Below the pieces are notes generated by a model. The model made no database searches. It saw only the letters and a list, made by a program, of their open reading frames with translations, and was not told the DNA's origin. A program made the translations under genes and the position numbers. DNA of 27,572 nt from assembly GCF_014201875.1 (NCBI RefSeq), contig NZ_JACHFL010000030.1, forward strand, positions 1-27,572, written 5' to 3'. This document shows, piece after piece, positions 7,549 to 15,062 of this stretch. The DNA is from Deinococcus humi (GTDB lineage: Bacteria > Deinococcota > Deinococci > Deinococcales > Deinococcaceae). How positions within the stretch are numbered: position 1 is the first letter of the stretch; every line of letters starts with the position of its first letter.

Positions 7549-8181
7549 ATGACCCTAAGCTCGGTTTATCGCCTGACATCGCTCACGGGGGACCTTCATC
7601 GGGCGTTGAAAGATCACGGCTCACCGCTGGTGCACACTGGGCAGATGACTACGGTGTACTACTGGGCGCGTCCTCGAGAGCCTATCACGGAGCTGACGGA
7701 AGGACCGATCCTGATGTACTGCCCGCACTGCCACTTCATTCCGCACACACCGCACCTGTACCGTGGCAGCCGCTATGGCGATATGGGCGGTTTTACTTGC
7801 GGGCAGTGTGGCGGTGAAGTACGTGTACGCGACCAGGATTGTCGTCCTCCGATCACGTACACCTTCAAGTCTGACGGTTTATCAGCGGGGTCAAACGGAC
7901 CCACCGAGACCATTGTCTACGAAGCGTTGTACCAGGTGCAGTGGGCGAACCTCGAGCAGATTGAAGCTTGGACCGGACACACCATTTTGGCCAAGACCGG
8001 CTCGGGCACGTTCGAGCTCGAGCCGGTCGTCGAGATGCTGGCCGATCACGTCCGCCAGCAGGGTCTTGAGGTGCGGAAAGCTCCCATTGAGCATCCGTTC
8101 ATCACGTGGATTCCCGAGCCATTCCGTCAGTGGCTTGACCTGATTCACTCGCTCAGGGTGCATCACCTAGACGGGCCATAG
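7549..8181 (+). CDS. Hypothetical zinc-ribbon protein
   Basis: This 210-residue soluble protein carries one clear structural motif, a zinc ribbon made of MYCPHC (Cys58, Cys61) and FTCGQCGGE (Cys84, Cys87). The preceding segment contains TVYYWARPREPI. The C-terminal half (about 120-205) is mixed alpha/beta with no recognised motif. AAGGA (7539-7543) lies five bases before the ATG at 7549, supporting this start; an in-frame ATG at 7645 would still keep the ribbon. There is no signal peptide or membrane helix. The ribbon could bind nucleic acid or simply stabilise the fold. No family is recognised with confidence. Confidence 0.7.
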   Translation: MTLSSVYRLTSLTGDLHRALKDHGSPLVHTGQMTTVYYWARPREPITELTEGPILMYCPHCHFIPHTPHLYRGSRYGDMGGFTCGQCGGEVRVRDQDCRPPITYTFKSDGLSAGSNGPTETIVYEALYQVQWANLEQIEAWTGHTILAKTGSGTFELEPVVEMLADHVRQQGLEVRKAPIEHPFITWIPEPFRQWLDLIHSLRVHHLDGP

Positions 8182-8258
8182 GGTCACGCCGACAATCCCT
8201 CAAAACGGGGCAGGCGGCAATGCAAGGCTCACTAGGAGGGTGACGCAGAGAACAAGCA

Positions 8259-8274
8259 GATCGTGAACACGATC
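8259..8274. promoter_or_regulatory. Perfect 7-bp palindrome, candidate operator
   Basis: GATCGTG-AA-CACGATC forms two exact 7-base arms with a 2-base centre. It lies in the 320-base gene-free stretch (8182-8500) before the lipoprotein gene. Its size fits a dimeric repressor site, but it is over 200 bases from the next start. Confidence 0.35.
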
Positions 8275-8400
8275 CAGTGCGAGCCGGAGCACGAACCCCC
8301 TGCAATGTCCGTGCTTTTTGCGTTTCACCACATGAAATGCAGACCAACCGAGAGGACGGCAGCGTCCCCTGCGGTACAAGGCGCAGCTCAGCCGTACAAA

Positions 8401-8446
8401 AGCCCCCTGCTCCCTGCGCTTCGGCATGGGCGGACGGGAGCTTTTT
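8401..8446. terminator. Bidirectional terminator with CATGGGCGG core
   Basis: GCTCCC (8409-8414) pairs with GGGAGC (8436-8441), flanked by AAAAGC on the left and CTTTTT on the right, so it can act in both directions. The loop contains TGCGCTTCGGCATGGGCGG, the shared repeat core. Confidence 0.75.
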
Positions 8447-8500
8447 GTTGTGACGCTGCTGTCAGGCGATTCCCAGTAATTTTGCTGTCCAGGAAACACA

Positions 8501-9244
8501 ATGCGTACATACGGTGGTTTGATTCTCATCTCTTCTCTTCTTCTCACATCCTGCAATTCGCCCGCTGTCGTTCAACCAGAGCCAAAAAAAGATCCAACAC
8601 CCGTACTTCAGCTTGCTGCAGGAACCTTTGTCACCCAGAGCATTGAGAAGATCGGCACCTCCTTACTCGTGAGTTTGGCGTTGTCCGACGGCAGGGCGCT
8701 TACCGAGAACACCCAGGTCACGATCACCGGCCCAGCAGGCTGGAACCAGGATGAGCCTGAGCCGCGGGTGCTCACGGTAGGCGCCAACCTGTACGGCACC
8801 TATTTCATGAGTACGGGAATGGCCCCTGTTGCTGGCGTGTACAAGGTCTCGGCGACAATTGCTGGACAGACGTACACGGCCACGTCCGGCCAGATCAAAC
8901 CCGCCAGCGTTCTTAAAACGGCTGCACCGATTATCGCTACCGACGATGGCACCCAAGTGACCGTAAGCTGGCCGCCCGTCGACGGCGCGGCCCTTTATCT
9001 GCACCGGGTGTACCCCACGCAGGCCGATGCCTCCGGGGAGCGGCCCCTCGTGACCGCCGCCAACATTGCCACTCAGAACATTCCAGTCACCTTTCCCTCG
9101 TCAGCGCTGACACCGAACACCTCGTACGACATCGGCGTTCTGGCTTTCAGCAGAGTGGTGGATTTTAGAAAGAACATCAATGTTCCCACCCAGTTCAACG
9201 CCTCCAACACATACATAACTCAACCGCTTTTTCGGAAGCCCTAA
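8501..9244 (+). CDS. Lipoprotein with Ig/fibronectin-like repeats
   Basis: The 247-residue precursor begins MRTYGGLILISSLLLTSC, a clear lipobox with Cys18 as the lipidation site. The next 17 residues are a Pro/Lys linker. The remainder is beta-rich with two likely Ig-fold modules. The first, at about 35-130, contains VTITGPAGW and SGVYKVSATIAGQ-like text. The second, at about 140-245, contains TQVTVSWPPVDGAALYLHRV and NTSYDIGVLAFS, a fibronectin type III style ending. AGGA lies six bases before the ATG. It is expected to sit on the cell surface and bind proteins or glycans. No enzymatic motif is visible. A strong terminator follows at 9315. Confidence 0.85.
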   Translation: MRTYGGLILISSLLLTSCNSPAVVQPEPKKDPTPVLQLAAGTFVTQSIEKIGTSLLVSLALSDGRALTENTQVTITGPAGWNQDEPEPRVLTVGANLYGTYFMSTGMAPVAGVYKVSATIAGQTYTATSGQIKPASVLKTAAPIIATDDGTQVTVSWPPVDGAALYLHRVYPTQADASGERPLVTAANIATQNIPVTFPSSALTPNTSYDIGVLAFSRVVDFRKNINVPTQFNASNTYITQPLFRKP

Positions 9245-9314
9245 GCGGTAGCCGCTTCACGGTGCTTTGAACGAGGGCTGCTAGAGCGCCCCATTCAAGG
9301 AATCAGAAGGAATC

Positions 9315-9338
9315 AAGGCGGCCATTGGGCCGCCTTTT
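9315..9338 (+). terminator. Strong rho-independent terminator
   Basis: AAGGCGGCC (9315-9323) and GGCCGCCTT (9328-9336) pair perfectly over nine bases around ATTG, followed by TTTT. It lies between two convergent lipoprotein genes. Confidence 0.9.
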
Positions 9339-9389
9339 CTCTTCATTGACCTTCCCGGCTGCATAGAGCCTGTGGCCGACGCTCTAATT

Positions 9390-9911
9390 CTATTGCCAGC
9401 TTACGCCCTCGAAATTGCCCGTCATGTCTGGGCCGAAGTCCTCTCCGACAAAAACGCGCCTCCAGGTGCCACTCAACTTCTTGTCGCTCACAACACCCAT
9501 GAAATCGTATTTCACGTCCTTGTTGGTGTCGTAGTAATCGTGAATCGGCAGCTCAATTTTAACCTGACTGCCGATGACTGTACCAATCAAATTGCCGCTG
9601 TATGGTTCGATCCATGCGGCGTCCGCTGTGACGTATCCCGCGTTCCCAAAGCCCGTGAAGGTGTTGCCGCTCTGATACACGTGGATCCACAACCGGTGAT
9701 TGTCGCCGACCCCCTTCTTGAGATCCAGGATGTAGGCGCTCTCCAGCTGAGCAGTCTGTGGAGCACTGGGTTGTTCCACCTTGGGCGGCGCATCTGTCAC
9801 CGGGAGAGGAGCGGTTGACGTGCAGGCCGTTAATGCCAGGAGGCCAACGACACTGAGGGTTAAAAGGAGCGCTTTACTCCTGCACTGTAAGGTGCGACTG
9901 ACATAGACCAA
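9390..9911 (-). CDS. Small lipoprotein
   Basis: This 173-residue precursor has a basic N-terminus, a hydrophobic helix (ALLLTLSVVGLLALTAC) and lipidation site Cys30. A Pro/Thr-rich linker follows to about residue 55. The mature domain alternates strands: YILDLKKGVGDNHRLWIHVY, then GNLIGTVIGSQVKIELPIHD and KLSGTWRRVFVGED. This resembles the small beta-barrel lipid- or ligand-binding lipoproteins seen in Deinococcus, with GT-exchange strands. TTG at 9911 is the only usable start, because a TGA lies two codons upstream and no later ATG or GTG precedes the signal sequence. It is convergent with the previous lipoprotein gene. The function is unknown. Confidence 0.75.
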   Translation of the reverse strand: MVYVSRTLQCRSKALLLTLSVVGLLALTACTSTAPLPVTDAPPKVEQPSAPQTAQLESAYILDLKKGVGDNHRLWIHVYQSGNTFTGFGNAGYVTADAAWIEPYSGNLIGTVIGSQVKIELPIHDYYDTNKDVKYDFMGVVSDKKLSGTWRRVFVGEDFGPDMTGNFEGVSWQ

Positions 9912-10010
9912 TGCTCATTTGTTGTCCCCCGGTGGGGGAAGCGGAATGAAAGAAGGGAAGGTGTCCTGTGGCCGTTCATTGTCCCGGCGCAGTCTTATCC
10001 TGTCACCACC

Positions 10011-10263
10011 ATGCGCCCGAGTGAGCTGACCCCTGCCGAGATCGCCGACCAGCTCGCCCGCATGTATGCTGCCGATCAGGGTGAGTCAGATGACCGGCCC
10101 AGAGGAGCGCACTGCCCTGGCGGACTACTTGGGCTGCCACGAGGAAATCAGGACAGATGCCTGGGCCGCCTGGTCTGCTGAACTGAATCCATCAGATTGG
10201 GACGTCGCCCAATACTGGCTGGACGTGGAGTTCATCGAGCCCTGCCCAGAACACCAGCTCTGA
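10011..10263 (+). CDS. Short phage-style pair with IEPCPEHQ tail, two overlapping frames
   Basis: Two frames overlap. The first starts with ATG at 10011 (MRPSELTPAEIADQLARMYA) and stops at 10181. The second has ATG at 10090 (MTGPEERTALADYLGCHEEI) and ends WDVAQYWLDVEFIEPCPEHQ-L with TGA at 10261-10263. The second shares the 20-residue tail with the short gene at 1301, with synonymous differences, so it is the better supported coding frame. The first frame has sensible helical text only before about 10085, which is also where the second becomes sensible. A single shift between them would give one protein of about 84 residues. This could be a broken gene or a programmed frameshift such as those of phage tail-assembly chaperones. 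No function can be assigned. Confidence 0.5.
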
Positions 10264-10271
10264 GTAATGGA

Positions 10272-10292
10272 AAAAGCGGCCCGAAGACCGCC
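10272..10292 (+). terminator. Weak hairpin after the short gene
   Basis: AAGCGG pairs with CCGCCTT with one bulged G, around CCCGAAGA, and is followed by GATTTCTT. It is imperfect, but placed right after the stop at 10263. Confidence 0.45.
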
Positions 10293-11075
10293 TTGATTTC
10301 TTAAATATAGCCCGGTATGCAGCTGCTGTCAAATCATACAGCCCGGTGCTGAACTTCAGCGCCGCAGATCACTTTGGGAGACGAAGTCGACACCCCGCGC
10401 CGCGCTCACCCTGCACCAGCCCGATGAACAGAATTGCAGGCGCAGTTGCGTGTCCCTGGCCAGCGTGGCCACCTTCGTCTCCGTCATCTCGGAGCGATTC
10501 GCAGGTCGCTGGTGCTGCAGCGGATCGCGTCGTCTGTCGGGGTGCCGCGGCAAGAACCGACACTGGTCTCACCTGCTGGTTGGCCGGACACCCCAAGGTG
10601 TAGTCCAGCTCTCCGTAGACATAGGAGCTACTGTCGCTGGGACACGAATGAATGCCAGCGGTGATACCCGCTGCGACGTGGCCTCAAGGAGAAAGAACAT
10701 GGCCATCCACCCAACGTCAATGGTCTTCTTATGGCGCAATCCTGCACGGAAGCGCAGCGCGTACACGCTCCGTTGCGGCGTGGCTCAAGAAGACGCACCG
10801 CTGGCCGCCCTCGTGCTGCCGAAGGAAAGACGATGGACCGTGAAGGATCAGCACCAGCAACCTTCAGGATGCCGAACTGGACCACGCCGACACCCACCGC
10901 AGCCGCAATAGCGCCCAGGTAGGAGTGTTGACGTTGACTGTTCTTAAGAACAGCCGACGTCTGGGCTCCTGCGGACTGTCCGCGCTGCATGGCAAAAGAG
11001 GCTTTCCAAATCAATGTCAACTTCTGACATTTTCACTCAGAGCTGGCAACCCGAATATTGTGTTTCTGACCGCTT
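10293..11075. other. Gene-free stretch, possibly a decayed gene
   Basis: No frame here is convincing. On the minus strand, patches in different frames look protein-like: SYLGAIAAAVGVGVVQFGIL near 10850-10930 could be a membrane or signal segment, and SSSYVYGELDYTLGCPANQQ near 10580-10640 reads as folded text. Stops and frame changes separate them. This suggests an eroded exported protein, but no family is recognised. Confidence 0.4.
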
Positions 11076-13370
11076 TCACTTCACACGGGCCGTCAGCGTC
11101 AAGGTGCCGCTCTCACCAGCCGCGACCTGTGTGCCGCTCCCGCAAAAACTGTTGAGGGCTACCACGTAATTCTGTGTCGCCGTCAGGGTCACGGACGTGC
11201 CGGACGGACACACCAGAACGGCACTCACCGGCGTCAGGTTGGTTGCCAGGCTGTCTTGCAGGCTCAGATTGGGGATCGCCAGGTCACCGCTATTCGTATA
11301 GCGGATGACATATTCCATTAGATCGCCGGGGCTGGCGACACTCGATGTGCCTCCTGTCGTCTGCTGCTTCGTGGCGTTACGAACCGTCTTGACCAGATCC
11401 AAATTTGTCACGGGATCGCGGGCTGTCACGGTCACCGAGGAGGTGTTGTTGGGCGTATCCGGGTCAATGGCGTCATTGGCGCGGCTCACGGTGGCCGTAT
11501 TGGTCAGGTTGGTGCCGATCGTGGTGGCGGAGCTCACGGTGCTGGTCACGGTGATGACGACCGGCGTCTGATTATTCAATGTCACTACCGTCGAGAGCGC
11601 TCCGGTGCCGCCGACGACCGCACACCCACTCGGACAGCGCCAACTGCTGGCCGTGGCCCAGCTGGGCAGCGCGTCGGCCACGGTCACGGTGAGCGGTTGG
11701 CCCGGAGTGCTGGCGGTCAGGTTCTGTACCGTGAGGGTGTAAGTGATTTTGCCGCCCCGCGCCGCCGTAGTGGCTGAGGTGGCCTTCACAAGGCTGATGT
11801 CGGCGGTCCGGACCTGCACAGAGTTGCTGGCCGTGGCCGGGCTCCCAGGATAGTAGGCCCAGGTGTCCATGACTTTCTTGTCGCCGAAGGCACTGCTCCA
11901 GCTGTGTTGAGCGCTCAATGAACTGTCGACGCCGCTGGGCGTCACGTCGGGGCTGGGCGCGCCGGCGATCCCGGTCGATACGCCATTCGAGCGGGTGAGA
12001 AGGCGGTCGTCCCAGTAGATGGTGCTGGCACCGCCGGAACCGCTCAGCGTCTGCCGGGTAATATTCATCCCCACAGCATTTTCTGAGTCGAGGAGAGGAA
12101 AGTGCACCTCACCGGCAAACAGGGTCACGCTGGCGGTATAGCTGTTACTGCCAGCGGGCACGACCTTGCCATCGCCGTCGAGGCCGTCCCAGTCGACTGT
12201 ATTGCTGCCGCTCTTGGCGAGCCCAGTCAGGACCCGGTTGGTGTTGGAGCCACTGCCCGACAGGGGAATGGTGAGGCGGTAGCTGAACGCCTGCGGGCTG
12301 GAATTGGTGAAGGTGAAGGTCCCGCCCAGGAGAAAGCCGTTGGAACTGCCGGCATACCCAACATTCCCTTCGCGGCCTGTGAACGTCAGGCCACTTGGGG
12401 TGGGGGGCAGGGTTGGCGCACTCGTGAGCAGCCAGTCGGTGCCCACCGTTGCCGGGAGCGTCGTATCCGGAACGTTGAAGAACAGTTTGTGCGTCACGTC
12501 GGTGCCGCTGTCGAGCCCAACCACTGGTGTGCCGTACGTTGCCGAAGCGACGGTGGCGCTTTGAAAACTCGCCTGACCAGAGCTGTTGGTCACGCCCTTG
12601 TTGTTGGCGAAGAACACGAAGCCGTAGGGATCAAGGTTCTGCGTCACCTGATAGCGGTAGCCGTCTTTGGTCTGCACGTAGAGTTTCAAGCCTACAGAGC
12701 GGCTGTTGCCGCCGCTGTTCATCGCCAGATAGGTGGTCCAGACACGGCCCGGAACAGCAGTAGAGCCGTTCTTGACCACCGTGACGTCCCAGGCGGCGAT
12801 ACTGGAGTCGCTGGCGACAGGGACAGGCCACGCGGTTCCCACGGTGTTGGCCGTAGGGGCTTTGTCGGCGGTGGGGCTGGGGGCCAGAAACTCAATCGTA
12901 TAGACGTTGGTGCTGGTCACAGTGTAAGTGCAGGGAATATAGCCGCCGGCATTGACAGTGTTGGGGCCGCTGGTCTCCTGAAGCCGCGTTTCGATGTAGC
13001 CAACCTTCGCGTTTGTGGGCAGGCAGGTCTTCACGGGAGTCGGTGCGCTGCCGCTGGTCAGATTCACCTCACCGGCGTAAACATTGATGGATGCGGCCGG
13101 CGATAAGCCGCTAAGCATGCCACTGCTGCCCATCGCCAGTTGCTCGCCGGCATTGGCATACACGAAGAGGCTGGTCTTGCGCATAGGCGAGGCCGTTCCC
13201 AGATCACCCTTGTTGCTGTTGCCCGTTTCCAGCGAAGCGCGGGACGTCCCACTCACCAGAAGCTCCGAGCTTCCTTCAGCGGCGGCCATTGGGAGGGCGA
13301 GACTCAGAATGAACATCAGCCAACCCGGCAGACCAGACCGTCGAAAGGGTGGGAACGAAGTGCCCGACAT
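11076..13370 (-). CDS. Large secreted DUF11-repeat surface protein
   Basis: This exported protein is about 764 residues long. The N-terminus MSGTSFPPFRRSGLPGWLMF leads into ILSLALPMAAAEG, a signal peptide. The middle 450 residues are Ser/Thr/Gly/Asn-rich and beta-stranded, without a known enzyme motif. They include a WDGLDGDGKVVPAG segment like the FlgD-type Ig fold. Two DUF11 domains follow: one from about 515 (ADISLVKATSATTAARGGKI, then TYTLTVQN) and one from about 645 (DLVKTVRN, then GDLMEYVIRYTNSG). DUF11 modules are common in bacterial surface stalks. There is no sortase signal or C-terminal anchor; the protein ends LTLTARVK. The start at 13370 lacks a clear ribosome-binding site, but upstream in-frame sequence is unlike a signal peptide. 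A cell-envelope or adhesion role is likely. Confidence 0.8.
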   Translation of the reverse strand: MSGTSFPPFRRSGLPGWLMFILSLALPMAAAEGSSELLVSGTSRASLETGNSNKGDLGTASPMRKTSLFVYANAGEQLAMGSSGMLSGLSPAASINVYAGEVNLTSGSAPTPVKTCLPTNAKVGYIETRLQETSGPNTVNAGGYIPCTYTVTSTNVYTIEFLAPSPTADKAPTANTVGTAWPVPVASDSSIAAWDVTVVKNGSTAVPGRVWTTYLAMNSGGNSRSVGLKLYVQTKDGYRYQVTQNLDPYGFVFFANNKGVTNSSGQASFQSATVASATYGTPVVGLDSGTDVTHKLFFNVPDTTLPATVGTDWLLTSAPTLPPTPSGLTFTGREGNVGYAGSSNGFLLGGTFTFTNSSPQAFSYRLTIPLSGSGSNTNRVLTGLAKSGSNTVDWDGLDGDGKVVPAGSNSYTASVTLFAGEVHFPLLDSENAVGMNITRQTLSGSGGASTIYWDDRLLTRSNGVSTGIAGAPSPDVTPSGVDSSLSAQHSWSSAFGDKKVMDTWAYYPGSPATASNSVQVRTADISLVKATSATTAARGGKITYTLTVQNLTASTPGQPLTVTVADALPSWATASSWRCPSGCAVVGGTGALSTVVTLNNQTPVVITVTSTVSSATTIGTNLTNTATVSRANDAIDPDTPNNTSSVTVTARDPVTNLDLVKTVRNATKQQTTGGTSSVASPGDLMEYVIRYTNSGDLAIPNLSLQDSLATNLTPVSAVLVCPSGTSVTLTATQNYVVALNSFCGSGTQVAAGESGTLTLTARVK

Positions 13371-13677
13371 GGAGGCAAAGGTAACGTGCTGCCCCTCACA
13401 CGGCTCTGACACATCAGGCCGCAGCTCAGGGCCACCTAATCCCACGGGTCTGGCGTTTTACCGATCCGCACCTCATGCATCTATCCATTGGAGAGGCCAC
13501 TGGAGATCGTGGCTGTGACCAGGAAGGTAGAGCAGGGGCTTGGGCTGCGTGAGCGGCAATACGGCAACTATGGGAGTAGGCCAGGCAGAGTCCTGTCCGA
13601 AAGTAGGACTTGGCTGGGAAAATGGGAACCTGACCGTGTCAAGGCGCAGTCAGCGCAGCACTTTCATGCCGCCCCAC

Positions 13678-14240
13678 ATGGCCCGACATAAGCGCAGGCA
13701 GGACACTGGGACTGACTTTCTTCCCCTCCTCCTGATCGGGGCTGGAGGCGTCCCGGCTGCTGTCGCCAACGGGTTCTGGGTGCCCCTGATCCCCGTGTGC
13801 ACCGTGGGGGCCATCATTATGGCGGTCAAGGTGCAGCAAAGGCACCGGCAGAAGCTCCTGGCTCTGGCGGACCTTCTTTCCCTGGATCCCAGGGAATTGG
13901 AACTGCACTTCGCGCAGGTCATCTCGGCGCTGCCTGACGGGACGGTCACCGTTAACCGGGGATCGGCAGACCAGGGCGCAGACGTCAATGCCAGCGGCCC
14001 GAAGGGAAAAAAGGTGGGGGTGCAGGTCAAGCACTCTCCCACCAGCAACCTGGGTAACAAGGCCGTACAGGAGATCGTGGTGTCCAAGGCCATCTGCCAG
14101 TGCGAAATACGCTGTGCTGATCATCAGCAGGCCTGGCTACACGCGCGCTGCACAGGAACTGGCCTGGGCCAACCGCGTGGTGCTGTATGGGGAACACGAT
14201 GCCGTCCTGGCGGCGGTGGGTGCCCCCCCCATGTGCTTCT
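13678..14240 (+). pseudogene. Membrane-anchored Mrr-like restriction endonuclease, frameshifted
   Basis: MARHKRRQDTGTDFLPLLLI opens a protein with a short membrane segment pair: FLPLLLIGAGGVPAAVANGF, then WVPLIPVCTVGAIIMAV. An Mrr-type nuclease core follows. LPDGTVTVNRGSADQGADV gives the catalytic Asp (QGAD), and KKVGVQVKHSP gives the QxK site that replaces ExK in many Mrr enzymes. At about 14105 the frame breaks. GAAATAC carries one extra A compared with the expected GAATAC. In the next frame the family text continues: YAVLIISRPGYTRAAQELAW, then ANRVVLYGEHD. Correcting that base restores a single protein. The end merges with the antisense PAS relic around 14215-14240, next to an eight-C run. 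Mrr-like nucleases often cut modified or foreign DNA. Confidence 0.7.
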
Positions 14241-14911
14241 TCGCCGTGATCGCGGGTCCACTGCAGCCGCCGGGTCCCCTCGCGGGCCATCAGGTCATCC
14301 TCGTGCAGAACATTCACAGATTGCCCGACCCGATCATCGACGTTCATGCGGACGAACGCCGCACGGCGGTCCACGATCCGCCACAGGATCAAAGCGTCAT
14401 GCGGGTCGATCAGTCCAACACCATCTCCTGACCGCTCGAACAGCGCTCGCAGGCACTTCCTGCTCTCCTCACATTTCAGACGCATCCAGCGTTCATGGGT
14501 CACGTCCAAGTCGGTGGCGACCACCAACTTGATCTCGCCATCCCCGCTGAGCAGATGCGTCGTGTTCCAGGAGATATAGCGCCGCTGATCGTGCGTGCTC
14601 AACCAGTAGTTCTTGTCTCAGCTGATCGGTTTTCCTGGCGTCATGGCGGCGTGGCCGGCCCTGGCCCGGGCTGCCTCCTGAGCGGCCAGCACCAGTGGCC
14701 ACAGGACCTGACAGATGAGCTCTTCCTCCTTGAACCCGGTGAGGCGTTCACACGCCGCGTTGAAGCGTACAACTCATCCATCGCGGTCGAGCACGACGAT
14801 CAACGCCGCAGTGATGTCAAAGGCCACCGATGTGACGTCATGGCGGGAGATCAGGGAGTAGCACAAAGGAGCAGACTCGCCGCAGCCACCGTCACGGTGA
14901 AAATTTTCCAT
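14235..14911 (-). pseudogene. PAS-domain sensor relic with two in-frame stops
   Basis: From ATG at 14911 the minus strand reads through ITAALIVVLDRDG, a stop (TGA), then VVRFNAACERLTGFKEEEL, the classic opening of a PAS domain. A second TGA near 14624 is followed by RRYISWNTTHLLSGDGEIKL and VVATDLDVTHER, the PAC end of that domain. A second PAS begins ALFERSGDGVGLIDPHDALI and breaks off near 14235 against the nuclease pseudogene. No kinase, GGDEF or HD-GYP output domain remains. The intact gene was probably a multi-PAS signalling protein. Everything is in one frame apart from the two stops, so decay is fairly recent. Confidence 0.72.
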
Positions 14912-15062
14912 GCTCACACTCTTGCCTGCCGGTCGGGGGTGTCAGACATTGACTGTAGCGTGCTGTGGACGAACATGGCGCCATGCTCGACCTCCTGTTC
15001 CAACCGCCTAGAGACACGGAAGACACCCGCCACTGATCACAACCCCTGGCTGAGCCAAATGG

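Noticed and set aside
12102..13106. A 334-residue plus-strand open frame inside the DUF11 gene
   Set aside because: It is fully antisense to a coherent signal-peptide and DUF11 protein, and has His/Arg/Gly-rich text with no motif.
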